From: Lachnospiraceae bacterium
GTDB lineage: Bacteria > Bacillota > Clostridia > Lachnospirales > Lachnospiraceae
Direction: 5' to 3'
Length of the DNA stretch: 53,890 nucleotides
NCBI GenBank assembly: GCA_022781985.1
Contig: JALESH010000018.1
Coordinates: 1-53,890, forward strand
Below are positions 25,782 through 36,367 of this stretch, in pieces. Made by a program: the position numbers and the translations under genes. Numbering within the stretch: the stretch's first letter is position 1; each line of letters begins with the position of its first letter. The notes below the pieces were generated by a model, which was given only the letters and a program-made list of their open reading frames with translations, did not search any database and was not told the DNA's origin.

Positions 25782-26465
25782 ATGAAAAAAGCTATTTTAG
25801 CAACGAAAGTCGGAATGACTCAGATCTTCAATGAAGACGGTTCCCTGATCCCGGTTACGGTGCTTCAGGCAGGACCCTGCGTTGTAACACAGATCAAGAC
25901 AGAGGAGAATGACGGTTACAAGGCAGTACAGGTTGGTTTTGTTGATAAAAAGGATAAGATTGTCAACAAGGACAAGGGCGGTAAAAAGGAAATCGTCCAC
26001 AGGCATGGCGTGAATAAGCCTATGAAGGGTCATTTTGCAAAGGCTGGAGTTTCCGGCAAGAGATATGTAAGAGAGTTCAAGTTTGAAAATGCTGAAGAAT
26101 ATACATTGGGCAGTGAGATCAAGGCTGACATCTTTGCAGTCGGCGATAAGGTCGATGCGTCCGCAATATCCAAAGGTAAGGGCTTCCAGGGCGCTATCAA
26201 GAGACACGGACAGCACAGAGGGCCTATGACACACGGTTCCAAATTCCACCGTCACCAGGGCTCCAATGGTGCCTGCTCTTCACCCAGCCGCGTATTTAAG
26301 GGAAAAGGAATGCCCGGACACATGGGCTGTGTAAAGGTAACCGTTCAGAACCTGGAAGTGGTAAGAGTGGATGCTGAGAAGAATCTCATTCTTGTAAAGG
26401 GCGCGGTACCGGGACCCAGGAAAGCTTTGGTAACAATAAAAGAGACCGTTAAGGCGGAAGCTTAA
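25782..26465 (+). CDS. rplC: 50S ribosomal protein L3
   Basis: 227 residues, somewhat longer than the usual 205-212. L3 binds near the 3' end of 23S rRNA and reaches the peptidyl transferase centre. Signature strings: [15 protein letters not shown] at the start and [18 protein letters not shown] plus GKGMPGHMG in the long loop. The extra length lies mainly in the [25 protein letters not shown] stretch (read as two parts). AGGAGG precedes the ATG. The 130-base gap after rpsJ has GC-rich inverted pieces but no clear terminator. Confidence 0.97.
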   Translation: MKKAILATKVGMTQIFNEDGSLIPVTVLQAGPCVVTQIKTEENDGYKAVQVGFVDKKDKIVNKDKGGKKEIVHRHGVNKPMKGHFAKAGVSGKRYVREFKFENAEEYTLGSEIKADIFAVGDKVDASAISKGKGFQGAIKRHGQHRGPMTHGSKFHRHQGSNGACSSPSRVFKGKGMPGHMGCVKVTVQNLEVVRVDAEKNLILVKGAVPGPRKALVTIKETVKAEA

Positions 26466-26495
26466 CCTTAGACGGGCGAAAGGAGGACCATACAG

Positions 26496-27152
26496 ATGGC
26501 AAACGTATCTGTTTATAATATGGAAGGCAATGAAGTTGGTAAAATCGACTTAAGCGATGCGATATTTGGCGTTCAGGTAAATGAACATCTGGTGCACATG
26601 GCAGTCGTACAACAGCTTGCGAACAATCGTCAGGGCACACAGAAGGCCAAAACCCGTTCCGAGGTTTCCGGCGGCGGGAGAAAACCCTGGAGACAGAAGG
26701 GAACCGGCCATGCAAGGCAGGGTTCCACCAGATCCCCTCAGTGGAAGGGGGGCGGAGTGGTATTTGCGCCTACTCCGAGAGATTATTCCTTCAAGATGAA
26801 TAAAAAAGAGAAGCGAGCAGCGATCAAATCTGCCCTTACCAGCAGAGTGCAGAACAACAAGCTGATCGTTCTGGAGGAACTGAAGCTGGATGCGATCAAG
26901 ACCAAGGAGCTGAAGAGGGTGCTTGACAACCTGAAGGTAGGAAAGGCGCTGGTTGTGACCGGAACTATTGACCAGAATGTGATCTGCTCTGCGAGGAACC
27001 TTCCCTCCGTACACACTTCCTATGTGGCAGTCGAGGCGGCAGGTGAGGCAAAGGAAATAAAGAGCACGATCAATGTATATGACATCATGAAATATGATAC
27101 CGTGGTTATGACCAAAGACGCGGTAGCTAATATCGAGGAGGTGTACGCATAA
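26496..27152 (+). CDS. rplD: 50S ribosomal protein L4
   Basis: 218 residues. L4 binds 23S rRNA domain I, and its extended loop lines the peptide exit tunnel; in enteric bacteria it also represses the S10 operon. The loop is visible as [20 protein letters not shown] and [13 protein letters not shown]. The stop codon and the rplW start overlap (TAATG), which couples their translation. Because L4 is a known autogenous regulator in other bacteria, it is the first candidate ligand for the structured leader at 25051-25333. Confidence 0.97.
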   Translation: MANVSVYNMEGNEVGKIDLSDAIFGVQVNEHLVHMAVVQQLANNRQGTQKAKTRSEVSGGGRKPWRQKGTGHARQGSTRSPQWKGGGVVFAPTPRDYSFKMNKKEKRAAIKSALTSRVQNNKLIVLEELKLDAIKTKELKRVLDNLKVGKALVVTGTIDQNVICSARNLPSVHTSYVAVEAAGEAKEIKSTINVYDIMKYDTVVMTKDAVANIEEVYA

Positions 27153-27451
27153 TGGCAGCGATTCAGTATTATGATGTGATCCTCAAACCGGTTATCACGG
27201 AAAAAAGTATGGCTGGAATGAGCGAAAAGAAATACACATTTTTAGTTCATACAGAAGCCAATAAGACGCAGATCAAGGAAGCTGTTGAGAAGATGTTCGA
27301 AGGTGCAAAGGTGAAGAAGGTCAACACCATGAACATGGACGGCAAAACAAAGAGACGGGGAAATACCTACGGTAAGACTGCAAAGGTAAAGAAAGCCATC
27401 GTCCAGTTGACAGAAGACAGCAAGGACATAGAGATTTTTGCAGGCCTTTAA
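27152..27451 (+). CDS. rplW: 50S ribosomal protein L23
   Basis: 99 residues, full length. L23 lies at the exit of the peptide tunnel, where trigger factor and SRP dock. Family strings: [14 protein letters not shown] at the N-terminus and [19 protein letters not shown] at the C-terminal strand. Starts within the TAATG overlap with rplD and has GAGGTG as ribosome binding site inside the end of rplD. Confidence 0.97.
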   Translation: MAAIQYYDVILKPVITEKSMAGMSEKKYTFLVHTEANKTQIKEAVEKMFEGAKVKKVNTMNMDGKTKRRGNTYGKTAKVKKAIVQLTEDSKDIEIFAGL

Positions 27452-27502
27452 GACAGCCTGCCCTGCCTGTCGTGTAAAATCAAAAGTAAAGGAGAAAGAC
27501 TC

Positions 27503-28345
27503 ATGGGAATTAAGACTTATAACCCATATACACCTTCCAGAAGACATATGACCGGTTCTGATTTTTCTGAGATCACAAAGAAAACTCCCGAAAAGTCTCT
27601 TTGTGTTTCCCTTAAGAAAAATGCTGGTCGTAACAATCAGGGTAAAATTACGGTAAGACACCATGGTGGTGGAAGCAGAAGAAAATACAGACTGATCGAT
27701 TTCAAGAGGAATAAAGACGGTGTTCCTGCAAAGGTGATCGGTATCGAATACGATCCTAACAGAACAGCCAACATTGCACTGATCTGCTATGCGGACGGAC
27801 AGAAGAGCTATATTCTGGCTCCCGAGGGGCTGAAGGACGGCATGACTGTTATGAATGGTTCTGAAGCCGAGGTGAGAGTGGGCAACTGTCTGCCCCTGAC
27901 AGAGATTCCTGTAGGTACCCAGCTGCATAATATTGAGCTGTATCCCGGAAAAGGCGGACAGCTGGTTCGCTCTGCGGGAAACAGTGCACAGCTCATGGCA
28001 AAGGAAGGAAAGTATGCCACCCTGAGGCTGCCTTCCGGTGAAATGAGAATGGTGCCGATCGTCTGCAGAGCAACGGTCGGTGTTGTAGGAAACGCAGATC
28101 ATAGCCTGATCAATATCGGTAAAGCAGGACGCAAGCGTCATATGGGTATCCGCCCTACCGTGCGCGGTTCTGTGATGAACCCTAACGACCATCCCCACGG
28201 AGGCGGTGAGGGTAAGACCGGTATCGGACGTCCGGGTCCCTCCACACCCTGGGGCAAACCTGCTCTGGGCTTAAAGACGCGTAAGAAGAAAAAGGCGTCC
28301 AATAAGCTGATTGTAAGAAGAAGAGACGGCAGAAGCATAAAATAA
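27503..28345 (+). CDS. rplB: 50S ribosomal protein L2
   Basis: 280 residues, full length. L2 is needed for subunit joining and supports the peptidyl transferase centre; the conserved His-bearing loop is present in [15 protein letters not shown], followed by the basic C-terminal tail. N-terminal [20 protein letters not shown] is the usual L2 start. AAAGGAG lies upstream. Confidence 0.98.
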   Translation: MGIKTYNPYTPSRRHMTGSDFSEITKKTPEKSLCVSLKKNAGRNNQGKITVRHHGGGSRRKYRLIDFKRNKDGVPAKVIGIEYDPNRTANIALICYADGQKSYILAPEGLKDGMTVMNGSEAEVRVGNCLPLTEIPVGTQLHNIELYPGKGGQLVRSAGNSAQLMAKEGKYATLRLPSGEMRMVPIVCRATVGVVGNADHSLINIGKAGRKRHMGIRPTVRGSVMNPNDHPHGGGEGKTGIGRPGPSTPWGKPALGLKTRKKKKASNKLIVRRRDGRSIK

Positions 28346-28360
28346 ATAGGAGGAAGAACA

Positions 28361-28642
28361 ATGGCTAGATCACTTAAAAAAGGACCATTTGCAGATGCAA
28401 GCCTGCTTAAAAAAGTAGATGCTATGAATGCAGCAGGACAGAAACAGGTGATTAAGACCTGGTCCCGCCGGTCTACGATTTTCCCTTCGTTTGTGGGACA
28501 TACGTTTGCGGTTCATGACGGAAGAAAGCATGTGCCGGTATATGTGACAGAAGATATGGTTGGCCATAAGCTCGGCGAGTTTGTTGCAACCAGAACCTAT
28601 AGAGGACATGGTAAGGACGAGAAGAAATCCAGAGTTAGATAG
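28361..28642 (+). CDS. rpsS: 30S ribosomal protein S19
   Basis: 93 residues, full length. S19 pairs with S13 in the 30S head near the A-site finger. Strings: [33 protein letters not shown] and the H-K-LGEF motif. Fifteen bases after rplB, with AGGAGG. It is followed by an unusual 100-base spacer before rplV. Confidence 0.97.
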   Translation: MARSLKKGPFADASLLKKVDAMNAAGQKQVIKTWSRRSTIFPSFVGHTFAVHDGRKHVPVYVTEDMVGHKLGEFVATRTYRGHGKDEKKSRVR

Positions 28643-28742
28643 GAACCCATCCGTGGGCAGCAGGCAGTGTTCCGGCAGACTGATATAGGGCGCCTCGGGA
28701 GGCTGCTGTCTGTGGCGGATGGAATTAGAAGGAGGAGCAAAA

Positions 28743-29147
28743 ATGGCAAAAGGACATAGAACTCAGATCAAGAGAGAAAGAAATGCTCAGAAAGATGTCA
28801 GACCTTCAGCTAAGTTGTCTTACGCTAGAGTTTCTGTTCAGAAAGCATGTTTCGTTCTCGATGCCATCAGAGGAAAAGATGTAAATACAGCACTTGCGAT
28901 TCTGGAATACAATCCCAGATACGCATCCGGTGTTATTAAAAAATTATTGGAATCAGCGATTGCAAACGCTGAATACAAATACAGTCAGGATCCCGCTAAG
29001 TATCCCAATCCGGAGAACCTTTATGTGGCAGAGTGCTTTGCCAACAAGGGGCCTACGATGAAAAGAGTGAGGCCGAGAGCGCAGGGCAGAGCTTACAGGA
29101 TCGAGAAGAGAATGAGCCATATTACGGTTGTACTTGATGCAAGGTAG
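28743..29147 (+). CDS. rplV: 50S ribosomal protein L22
   Basis: 134 residues, about 20 longer than the common 110-115 because of a basic N-terminal extension (AKGHRTQIKRERNAQKD). L22 lines the exit tunnel opposite L4; its beta hairpin is in GPTMKRVRPRAQGRAYRI. Start at 28743 is chosen because AGGAGG lies 8 bases upstream; the frame extends to 28719 without a ribosome binding site. Confidence 0.96.
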   Translation: MAKGHRTQIKRERNAQKDVRPSAKLSYARVSVQKACFVLDAIRGKDVNTALAILEYNPRYASGVIKKLLESAIANAEYKYSQDPAKYPNPENLYVAECFANKGPTMKRVRPRAQGRAYRIEKRMSHITVVLDAR

Positions 29148-29168
29148 AGAAAGGAGAAAGTAGTATTC

Positions 29169-29846
29169 ATGGGACAGAAAGTTAATCCTCACGGCTTAAG
29201 GGTCGGAATTATAAAAGAATGGGATTCCAGATGGTATGCTGATGCTGAGTTTTCAGATTTTCTGGTGGAAGATTATAACATCAGAAAATTTCTGAAAAAG
29301 AAACTCTACAGTGCAGGGGTTTCCAGGATCGAAATCGAAAGAGCGTCTGACAGGGTTAAGGTGATTATCTATACTGCAAAACCCGGTGTAGTGATCGGTA
29401 AGGGCGGCGCTGAGATCGAAGTAACAAAGAAGGAGCTTTCCAAGCTGACCAGCAGGAAGGTTTTAGTGGATATCAAGGAGATCAAGAGACCTGACAAGGA
29501 CGCACAGCTGGTTGCGGAGAATATTGCCCAGCAGCTGGAAAATCGTGTATCCTTCAGACGTGCGATGAAGTCCTGTATGGGCAGAACCATGAAGGCAGGA
29601 GCACTGGGAATCAAAACCTCCTGTTCAGGACGTCTGGGCGGAGCTGATATGGCGCGTACAGAGTTTTACAGCGAGGGAACCATTCCCCTTCAGACCCTGC
29701 GTGCAGATATTGATTATGGCTTTGCAGAAGCTGATACAACCTATGGTAAGGTTGGAGTAAAAGTATGGATTTACAAGGGTGAGGTACTTCCTGCTAAGAA
29801 TAAAAACGAAGAAAAGGTATCTTCGGAGGAAGGGAGCGATAAATAA
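29169..29846 (+). CDS. rpsC: 30S ribosomal protein S3
   Basis: 225 residues. S3 guards the mRNA entry channel. The KH domain with its GxxG loop is visible in [19 protein letters not shown] (about residues 77-95), and the C-terminal domain has [21 protein letters not shown] Lys/Glu-rich tail of about 15 residues ends the protein. Stop and the rplP start overlap as TAATG. Confidence 0.98.
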   Translation: MGQKVNPHGLRVGIIKEWDSRWYADAEFSDFLVEDYNIRKFLKKKLYSAGVSRIEIERASDRVKVIIYTAKPGVVIGKGGAEIEVTKKELSKLTSRKVLVDIKEIKRPDKDAQLVAENIAQQLENRVSFRRAMKSCMGRTMKAGALGIKTSCSGRLGGADMARTEFYSEGTIPLQTLRADIDYGFAEADTTYGKVGVKVWIYKGEVLPAKNKNEEKVSSEEGSDK

Positions 29847-30283
29847 TGTTAATGCCTAAAAGAGTAAAACGTCGTAAGCAGTTCCGTGGTTCCATGACAG
29901 GAAAAGCAACCCGCGGCAACAGGATCACCTACGGTGAGTTTGGTATTGTAGCAATGGAGCCATGCTGGATCAGATCCAATCAGATAGAAGCAGCCCGTGT
30001 GGCTATGACCCGTCATATCAAGCGTGGCGGTAAGGTATGGATCAAGATTTTCCCCGACAAACCTGTAACAGCAAAACCAGCAGAAACACGTATGGGTTCC
30101 GGTAAGGGTACCCTGGAATACTGGGTAGCAGTTGTTAAGCCTGGACGCGTGATGTTTGAGATTGCCGGAGTATCCGAAGAGGTGGCAAGAGAAGCATTGC
30201 GTCTTGCAACACATAAGCTTCCATGTAAATGTAAAATTGTTTCTAAAGCAGACTTGGAAGGCGGTGTATCAAATGAAAACTAG
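29846..30283 (+). CDS. rplP: 50S ribosomal protein L16
   Basis: 145 residues, full length. L16 organises the A-site tRNA elbow region of the 50S subunit. Strings: [47 protein letters not shown]. An alternative ATG two codons later (29852) is possible; the first fits the TAATG coupling with rpsC. Overlaps rpmC by 11 bases. Confidence 0.97.
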   Translation: MLMPKRVKRRKQFRGSMTGKATRGNRITYGEFGIVAMEPCWIRSNQIEAARVAMTRHIKRGGKVWIKIFPDKPVTAKPAETRMGSGKGTLEYWVAVVKPGRVMFEIAGVSEEVAREALRLATHKLPCKCKIVSKADLEGGVSNEN

Positions 30284-30482
30284 GAAGTATGTAGAAGATT
30301 TAAAGACAAAATCAGCTGCAGAATTAGCACAGGAGTTAGTGGCTGCTAAAAAAGAACTTTTCAATTTGAGATTCCAGAACGCAACAAATCAGTTAGATAA
30401 TACAGCCAGAATCAAAGAGGTAAGAAAGAATATTGCCAGAATTCAGACTGTGATCACACAGAAAGAAAAAGCTGTACAGTAA
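30273..30482 (+). CDS. rpmC: 50S ribosomal protein L29
   Basis: 69 residues, two-helix protein near the tunnel exit. The start is the ATG at 30273 giving [18 protein letters not shown]; the open frame runs much further upstream inside rplP but without family similarity. [17 protein letters not shown] is the L29 signature. GGAAGG within rplP serves as ribosome binding site. Confidence 0.96.
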   Translation: MKTRKYVEDLKTKSAAELAQELVAAKKELFNLRFQNATNQLDNTARIKEVRKNIARIQTVITQKEKAVQ

Positions 30483-30509
30483 CTTGATTGTTAGAAAGGA
30501 GAATCGGAC

Positions 30510-30764
30510 GTGGAAAGAAATTTGAGAAAAACCCGTACTGGAAAAGTGACCAGTAACAAGATGGATAAGACAATCGTAGTTTCCATCGAAAACCATGTAA
30601 AGCATCCTCTTTACGGCAAGATCGTGAAGAGAACCTATAAATTAAAGGCGCACGATGAGAACAATGAGTGCAACATCGGCGATACAGTTAAAGTAATGGA
30701 GACCAGACCCTTATCCAAGGATAAGAGATGGAGACTTGTGGAGATTATCGAAAGAGCTAAATAA
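30510..30764 (+). CDS. rpsQ: 30S ribosomal protein S17
   Basis: 84 residues, full length, OB-fold primary 16S rRNA binder. Starts with GTG, with AAAGGAG upstream. Strings: [20 protein letters not shown] and [12 protein letters not shown]. Followed by rplN after 55 bases. Confidence 0.96.
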   Translation: MERNLRKTRTGKVTSNKMDKTIVVSIENHVKHPLYGKIVKRTYKLKAHDENNECNIGDTVKVMETRPLSKDKRWRLVEIIERAK

Positions 30765-30819
30765 TAACATTTCGCTGCTGCGAAGTGCAAAGTCAGGATT
30801 ATTTGGAAGGAGAATTAGC

Positions 30820-31188
30820 ATGATTCAGCAAGAGAGCAGACTTAAGGTTGCTGATAACACAGGTGCAAAAGAGCTTCTCTGCATCAGGGTTATGGGCGGC
30901 TCTACAAGAAGATATGCACATATCGGCGATATCATCGTTGCCAGTGTTAAAGATGCAACACCCGGCGGTGTTGTAAAAAAAGGCGATGTAGTGAAAGCTG
31001 TAGTGGTTCGTACCGTAAGAGAGACTCGCCGTAAAGACGGTTCATATATTAGATTTGATGAAAATGCTGCTGTTATTATCAAGGAAGACAAGACGCCCAG
31101 AGGAACACGTATTTTTGGACCCGTAGCAAGAGAGCTTCGTGAAAAACAGTTTATGAAGATTGTTTCCCTTGCTCCGGAAGTATTATAG
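30820..31188 (+). CDS. rplN: 50S ribosomal protein L14
   Basis: 122 residues, exactly the usual length, with the start at 30820 ([20 protein letters not shown]); the frame is open upstream to 30736 without similarity. L14 forms inter-subunit bridges and is the binding platform for the silencing factor RsfS. GGAAGGAG lies upstream. First gene of the spc part of the cluster. Confidence 0.98.
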   Translation: MIQQESRLKVADNTGAKELLCIRVMGGSTRRYAHIGDIIVASVKDATPGGVVKKGDVVKAVVVRTVRETRRKDGSYIRFDENAAVIIKEDKTPRGTRIFGPVARELREKQFMKIVSLAPEVL

Positions 31189-31200
31189 GGAGGTACCGGA

Positions 31201-31512
31201 ATGTCTACAATGAAAATAAAAAAGGGCGATACTGTAAAAGTGATTGCCGGCAAGGACAATGGCAAAGAAGGAAAAGTCGTTTCCATCGATAGAAAAAAGG
31301 GCAGGGTACTGGTAGAAGGCGTAAATATGATCACAAAGCACGCGAAGCCTGCTGCAGCCGGCCAGAACGGCGGAATTGTTCAAAAAGAAGCTCCTATTGA
31401 TTTATCCAACGTAATGTATGTCCACAAGGGGAAACCCACAAGGATCGGTTTCAGGTTTGAAAACGATAAGAAGGTACGTTTTGCAAAATCAACAGGTGAA
31501 GTGATTGATTAA
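31201..31512 (+). CDS. rplX: 50S ribosomal protein L24
   Basis: 103 residues. Assembly-initiator protein with a KOW motif, seen in KGDTVKVIAGKDNGKEGKVV. Only 12 bases after rplN; GGGAGG in that gap is the ribosome binding site. Full length. Confidence 0.97.
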   Translation: MSTMKIKKGDTVKVIAGKDNGKEGKVVSIDRKKGRVLVEGVNMITKHAKPAAAGQNGGIVQKEAPIDLSNVMYVHKGKPTRIGFRFENDKKVRFAKSTGEVID

Positions 31513-31536
31513 TTCCAGGAAAGGAGGTCTTGACGC

Positions 31537-32076
31537 GTGAGCAGACTGAAAGATATGTATAAAAACGAGATCGTAGATGCTATGGTCAAAAAGTTTGGAT
31601 ATAAAAATGTTATGGAAGTGCCTAAGCTTGATAAAATCGTTATCAACATGGGTGTTGGCGAGGCGAAAGAGAATGCCAAGGTTCTGGAATCCGCTGTGAG
31701 GGATATGGAAACCATCGCAGGCCAGAAGGCGGTTCTCACAAGGGCAAAGAATTCCATCGCCAACTTTAAAATCAGGGAAGGAATGCCCATCGGATGCAAG
31801 GTAACGCTTCGCGGGGAGAAAATGTATGAGTTTCTCGACCGTCTGGTAAATCTGGCTTTGCCTCGTGTGCGTGACTTCAGGGGTGTAAATCCCAACGCAT
31901 TTGACGGCAGGGGCAATTATGCGCTGGGCATTAAGGAGCAGCTTATTTTCCCTGAAATTGAATACGACAAGATAGACAAGGTAAGGGGTATGGATGTGAT
32001 CGTTGTTACAACAGCGAAGACAGACGAAGAAGCCCGTGAATTGCTGACATTATTCAACATGCCTTTTGCTAAATAG
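31537..32076 (+). CDS. rplE: 50S ribosomal protein L5
   Basis: 179 residues, full length, starting with GTG behind AAAGGAGG. L5 binds 5S rRNA and contacts the P-site tRNA. Strings: [52 protein letters not shown]. Confidence 0.97.
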   Translation: MSRLKDMYKNEIVDAMVKKFGYKNVMEVPKLDKIVINMGVGEAKENAKVLESAVRDMETIAGQKAVLTRAKNSIANFKIREGMPIGCKVTLRGEKMYEFLDRLVNLALPRVRDFRGVNPNAFDGRGNYALGIKEQLIFPEIEYDKIDKVRGMDVIVVTTAKTDEEARELLTLFNMPFAK

Positions 32077-32109
32077 GCAGAGCGCATTCCATAGAAGGAG
32101 GTAAATTTC

Positions 32110-32295
32110 ATGGCTAAGACAGCAATGAAGATTAAACAGCAGCGTAAGCCCAAATTTTTTACCAGAGAATACAGCCGCTGCAAAATTTGTGGTCGTCCAC
32201 ATGCTTATCTGAGAAAGTACGGAATCTGCAGAATTTGCTTCCGTGAGTTGGCATATAAAGGACAGATTCCCGGTGTCAAGAAGGCGAGCTGGTAA
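32110..32295 (+). CDS. rpsN: 30S ribosomal protein S14, zinc-binding type
   Basis: 61 residues. The short zinc form of S14: Cys at 24, 27, 40 and 43 form two CxxC pairs (CKIC and CRIC). No second, zinc-free S14 is present in the window. AGGAGG precedes the ATG. Confidence 0.97.
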   Translation: MAKTAMKIKQQRKPKFFTREYSRCKICGRPHAYLRKYGICRICFRELAYKGQIPGVKKASW

Positions 32296-32354
32296 GCCGC
32301 CTGCAGTGCCGGGGCATGATTCAAGTCAAAGTATAATAAGGAGGAAACTAAATC

Positions 32355-32756
32355 ATGACAATGAGCGATCCTATTGCAGATATGCTTACAAGAATCCGTA
32401 ACGCAAACACTGCAAAACATGATACGGTAGATGTTCCGTCTTCTAAGATGAAGCTGGCTATTGCACAGATTCTGTTGGATGAGGGTTACATTAAAAAATT
32501 TGATATAATAGAAGACGGAAGCTTCAAGACGATCCGCATCACCTTGAAATATGGCGCAGATAAGAATGAAAAGATCATTTCCGGCCTGAAGAGGATCTCC
32601 AAGCCGGGTCTTCGTGTGTATGCAGGTACGGAGGAGCTCCCCAAGGTTCTGGGAGGACTTGGCATTGCCATTATTTCTACCAACCAGGGCGTGATCACAG
32701 ATAAGAAGGCCAGAGAGCTTCAGGTGGGCGGAGAAGTTTTAGCCTTTGTATGGTAA
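32355..32756 (+). CDS. rpsH: 30S ribosomal protein S8
   Basis: 133 residues, full length. S8 binds the central domain of 16S rRNA and in E. coli represses the spc operon. Strings: [19 protein letters not shown] at the start and [20 protein letters not shown] at the end. AGGAGG upstream. Confidence 0.97.
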   Translation: MTMSDPIADMLTRIRNANTAKHDTVDVPSSKMKLAIAQILLDEGYIKKFDIIEDGSFKTIRITLKYGADKNEKIISGLKRISKPGLRVYAGTEELPKVLGGLGIAIISTNQGVITDKKARELQVGGEVLAFVW

Positions 32757-32801
32757 TGAAAATAAAACAGTTTGGATTTTAGCAATATAGGAGGTACGGG
32801 C

Positions 32802-33344
32802 ATGTCACGTATAGGAAGAATGCCAATCGCGGTACCGGCAGGCGTTACTGTGGATATCGCAGAAAATAATAAAGTGACTGTAAAAGGTCCTAAGGGAACA
32901 CTGGAGAGAGTGCTTCCTTCTGAAATGGAAATCAAAATGGAAGGTTCTGAGATCGTTGTTGCAAGACCCAATGACCTGAAGAAGATGAAATCCCTTCATG
33001 GACTTACCAGAACCCTGCTCAGCAACATGGTGGTCGGCGTAACGGAAGGCTATGAAAAGAAGCTGGAGGTAAACGGTGTGGGCTACAGGGCTGCAAAGGC
33101 AGGAAAGAAACTGACCTTATCCTTAGGCTATTCCCATCCGGTAGAAATGGAGGATCCGGAAGGGATCGAAACGGTAGTGGAGGGACAGAACCTCATTATC
33201 GTAAAAGGTATCGATAAAGAAAAGGTTGGCCAATTCGCAGCAGAGATCAGAGATAAGAGAAGACCGGAGCCTTATAAGGGCAAGGGAATCAAGTATGCTG
33301 ATGAGACCATCAGGCGCAAGGTTGGTAAGACTGGTAAGAAATAG
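32802..33344 (+). CDS. rplF: 50S ribosomal protein L6
   Basis: 180 residues from ATG 32802 ([15 protein letters not shown]), with AGGAGG 8 bases upstream; the frame opens 30 bases earlier without similarity. L6 lies near the factor-binding region. The C-terminal signature [16 protein letters not shown] is present. Confidence 0.97.
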   Translation: MSRIGRMPIAVPAGVTVDIAENNKVTVKGPKGTLERVLPSEMEIKMEGSEIVVARPNDLKKMKSLHGLTRTLLSNMVVGVTEGYEKKLEVNGVGYRAAKAGKKLTLSLGYSHPVEMEDPEGIETVVEGQNLIIVKGIDKEKVGQFAAEIRDKRRPEPYKGKGIKYADETIRRKVGKTGKK

Positions 33345-33361
33345 ATAAGGAGAGTATAAGA

Positions 33362-33730
33362 ATGGTTAGTAAGGAATCAAGACAAAAAGTTCGTGTTAAA
33401 AAACACATGAAAATTCGTAACCGTTTCAGCGGAACAGCCGAAAGACCCCGTCTGGCTGTATTCAGAAGCAATAATCATATGTATGCTCAAATTATCGACG
33501 ATACAGTTGGAAATACTTTAGCCGCAGCCTCTACTCTTGAAAAAGACGTTAAGGCTGAGCTGGAGAAAACCAATAACGTTGATGCAGCAGCATATTTGGG
33601 AACAGTGATCGCCAAGAGAGCATTGGAAAAGGGCATTACAACAGTAGTGTTTGACAGGGGCGGTTATATCTACCACGGAAAAGTTGCAGCATTAGCTGAA
33701 GCAGCCAGAGAAGCTGGCTTAGTATTCTAG
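33362..33730 (+). CDS. rplR: 50S ribosomal protein L18
   Basis: 122 residues, full length; with L5 it holds 5S rRNA in the large subunit. Strings: [25 protein letters not shown] (in parts: [12 protein letters not shown] and [10 protein letters not shown]) and the C-terminal [20 protein letters not shown]. Eighteen bases after rplF. Confidence 0.97.
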   Translation: MVSKESRQKVRVKKHMKIRNRFSGTAERPRLAVFRSNNHMYAQIIDDTVGNTLAAASTLEKDVKAELEKTNNVDAAAYLGTVIAKRALEKGITTVVFDRGGYIYHGKVAALAEAAREAGLVF

Positions 33731-33748
33731 GAAGGGAGAGAAAATCAC

Positions 33749-34258
33749 ATGAGACGTACAATCATTGATGCCAGTCAGCTTGAGCTGACAGAAAAAGTAG
33801 TTGCCATCAAGCGTGTAACTAAGGTTGTAAAGGGTGGTCGTAACTTCCGATTCACAGCTTTGGTTGTTGTTGGAGACGGCAATGGGCATGTAGGTGCAGG
33901 GCTTGGAAAGGCTGCTGAAATTCCTGAGGCTATCCGCAAGGGGAAGGAGGATGCAACAAAGAATCTTGTATCCGTGGCGCTGGATGAGAATAGCAGTATC
34001 ACCCATGACTTCCTTGGAAAGTTCGGTTCAGCTACCGTGCTGTTAAAGAGAGCGCCTGAAGGTACCGGCGTGATCGCCGGAGGTCCGGCACGTAATGTGT
34101 GCGAGCTTGCAGGTATTAAGAACATCCGTACCAAATCCCTGGGCTCGAACAACAAGCAGAATGTTGTTCTGGCTACAATTGCAGGTTTAAGCCAGTTGAA
34201 AACTCCTGAAGAAGTTGCCAGAAACCGTGGGAAATCTGTAGATGAGATTATGGCATAA
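33749..34258 (+). CDS. rpsE: 30S ribosomal protein S5
   Basis: 169 residues, full length. S5 contributes to decoding accuracy and mRNA unwinding. The double-stranded-RNA-binding-like N-terminal domain shows [26 protein letters not shown] (in parts: [21 protein letters not shown]), and the C-terminal part [28 protein letters not shown] upstream. Confidence 0.97.
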   Translation: MRRTIIDASQLELTEKVVAIKRVTKVVKGGRNFRFTALVVVGDGNGHVGAGLGKAAEIPEAIRKGKEDATKNLVSVALDENSSITHDFLGKFGSATVLLKRAPEGTGVIAGGPARNVCELAGIKNIRTKSLGSNNKQNVVLATIAGLSQLKTPEEVARNRGKSVDEIMA

Positions 34259-34301
34259 CAATAGGAATACCGGGTGTTCCTGTTTATGAAAGGAGAAAAA
34301 G

Positions 34302-34484
34302 ATGGCGGACAAGAAATTAAAAATAACCTTAGTAAAATCTCCCATCGGCGCTATTCCCAAGCAGAGGGCAACAATAGAAGCAATGGGACTTCGCAAGCTG
34401 AACAAGACTGTTGAACTGCCCGATAATGCGGCGACAAGAGGGCAGATTCAGAGAGTAAGACATTTAGTAAAAGTAGAAGAATAA
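34302..34484 (+). CDS. rpmD: 50S ribosomal protein L30
   Basis: 60 residues, usual bacterial length. Strings: [21 protein letters not shown] and [21 protein letters not shown] lies upstream. Placed between rpsE and rplO as in other Bacillota. Confidence 0.96.
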   Translation: MADKKLKITLVKSPIGAIPKQRATIEAMGLRKLNKTVELPDNAATRGQIQRVRHLVKVEE

Positions 34485-34506
34485 AACAGATAAGGAGGTG
34501 TCAGAA

Positions 34507-34953
34507 ATGTCAATTGAATTATCAAATTTGAGACCGGCAAAAGGTTCTAAGCAGGGCGATAATTTCAGAAAAGGCCGTGGACACGGTTCGGGCAACGGCA
34601 AGACTGCCGGAAAAGGACACAAGGGTCAGAAGGCACGTTCAGGTGCACCCAGGCCGGGCTTTGAAGGCGGTCAGATGCCGTTGTACAGGCGTATTCCTAA
34701 GAGAGGCTTTACCAACAGAAATTCAAAGGACATCGTTGCTGTTAATATTAGCGCTCTTGAGGTATTTGATAATGGTGCATTGGTTGATGTGGATACATTG
34801 ATGGAAACAGGCATCGTGAAAAAACCCAGAGATGGTGTTAAGATCCTCGGAAACGGAGAATTGACCAAGAAACTTATAGTGAAGGCCAATGCATTCAGCG
34901 CGTCTGCAAAGGAAAAGATTGAGGCTCTTGGTGGAACAGCAGAGGTGATCTAA
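34507..34953 (+). CDS. rplO: 50S ribosomal protein L15
   Basis: 148 residues from ATG 34507 (AAGGAGG, spacing 9); an in-frame GTG at 34498 would add three residues. L15 is a late assembly protein; its Gly/Lys-rich N-terminal extension is seen in [20 protein letters not shown]. The stop and the secY start overlap as TAATG. Confidence 0.97.
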   Translation: MSIELSNLRPAKGSKQGDNFRKGRGHGSGNGKTAGKGHKGQKARSGAPRPGFEGGQMPLYRRIPKRGFTNRNSKDIVAVNISALEVFDNGALVDVDTLMETGIVKKPRDGVKILGNGELTKKLIVKANAFSASAKEKIEALGGTAEVI

Positions 34954-36266
34954 TGTTTACAACCTTAAAAAATGCATTTAAAATCAAAGAAATAAGAAAT
35001 AAAATTTTCTTTACTTTCCTCATGATGCTGGTGATCCGTTTCGGATCCCAGTTACCTGTACCCGGAGTGGACCGGGAGTATTTTGCCAACTGGTTTGCGG
35101 CACAGACAGGTGATGCATTTAGTTTATTGGATGCCTTTACGGGCGGTTCCTTCCTTAATATGTCTATTTTTGCGTTGAATATTTCTCCTTATATCACATC
35201 CTCCATCATTATGCAGCTTCTCACGATAGCCATTCCCAAGCTGGAAGAGATGCAGCGTGACGGTGAGGATGGGAGAAAGAAGATCGCAACCATTACACGT
35301 TACGTGACGGTAGCTCTTGCGCTGCTGGAGTCGGGTGCTATGGCAATCGGCTTTGGCAGGCAGGGACTGATGGAAGAGTACAATGCGCTGAATGTGATCA
35401 GCGTCATTGCTGCCATGACTGCAGGCAGTGCCTTTCTCATGTGGATAGGTGAACGGATTACCGAAAAGGGAGTGGGTAACGGAATCTCCATCGTGCTGGT
35501 CATCAACATCATTTCCCGGCTGCCGCAGGATATCAATCAGCTGTTTGCCCAGTTTGTATATGGTAAGTCCATAGCTCTGGCTGTGGTTGCAGCACTCATT
35601 ATCATTGCGGTCATCGTGGCTATGGTAGTGCTTGTGATCCTTTTAAACGGCGCTGTACGTAAAATACCCGTACAGTATGCGAAAAAGGTGCAGGGAAGAA
35701 AGATGGTAGGCGGCCAGACCACCAACATTCCGCTCAAGGTCAATACAGCGGGCGTTATTCCGATCATCTTTGCTTCCTCTATCATGCAGCTGCCGATCAT
35801 CATCAGTTCCTTTACAGGATATACAGGAACCGGAATATGGGCACATATATTAAATACGCTTAATTCCTCTTACTGGTGCAGTCCAAGCCAGCCCGTTTAT
35901 ACAATAGGTCTGGTCATTTATGTTGTTCTCATCGTTTTCTTTGCATATTTCTATACGTCGATTACGTTTAATCCGATAGAAATTGCCCAGAATATGAAAA
36001 AGCAGGGCGGTTTTATTCCGGGTATCAGGCCCGGCAAGCCCACCAGTGAGTATTTGAGCAAGATATTGAATTACATTATTTTCATCGGTGCAATCGGTCT
36101 CACGGTCGTAAGTGTATTTCCCTTTATCTTCAACGGCCTTTTTGGAGCCAATGTGTCGTTTGGAGGAACCAGCCTGATTATTATCGTAAGTGTTATCCTG
36201 GAGACGATCAAGCAGATTGAGTCACAGATGCTGGTACGCAATTATAAAGGATTTTTGAATGATTAA
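34953..36266 (+). CDS. secY: Protein translocase subunit SecY
   Basis: 437 residues, ten membrane helices. SecY forms the Sec channel with SecE and SecG. Recognisable: N-terminal [20 protein letters not shown], the [18 protein letters not shown] plug/helix 2 region, [16 protein letters not shown] and the cytoplasmic loop [17 protein letters not shown] that contacts SecA and the ribosome. Translationally coupled to rplO. Of the roughly 17 proline codons I read, only one is CCA, which matters for the codon shift at 39.2 kb. Confidence 0.98.
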   Translation: MFTTLKNAFKIKEIRNKIFFTFLMMLVIRFGSQLPVPGVDREYFANWFAAQTGDAFSLLDAFTGGSFLNMSIFALNISPYITSSIIMQLLTIAIPKLEEMQRDGEDGRKKIATITRYVTVALALLESGAMAIGFGRQGLMEEYNALNVISVIAAMTAGSAFLMWIGERITEKGVGNGISIVLVINIISRLPQDINQLFAQFVYGKSIALAVVAALIIIAVIVAMVVLVILLNGAVRKIPVQYAKKVQGRKMVGGQTTNIPLKVNTAGVIPIIFASSIMQLPIIISSFTGYTGTGIWAHILNTLNSSYWCSPSQPVYTIGLVIYVVLIVFFAYFYTSITFNPIEIAQNMKKQGGFIPGIRPGKPTSEYLSKILNYIIFIGAIGLTVVSVFPFIFNGLFGANVSFGGTSLIIIVSVILETIKQIESQMLVRNYKGFLND

Positions 36267-36297
36267 AAGTTGGACCACGGTTTGGCTTTCCCAACTT

Positions 36298-36330
36298 CAG
36301 ATGGACACTCGCCCGGCGTGTGTCCATCTG
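36298..36330 (+). promoter_or_regulatory. Perfect 11-bp hairpin between secY and adk
   Basis: CAGATGGACAC (36298-36308) and GTGTCCATCTG (36320-36330) flank an 11-base loop. There is no T run, so I read it as an RNA processing/stability or attenuation hairpin, not a true terminator. It lies 38 bases before the adk start. Confidence 0.5.
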
Positions 36331-36367
36331 TTGTTACCGGATGATTTTGAAAGGAGTATGGTTTAGT

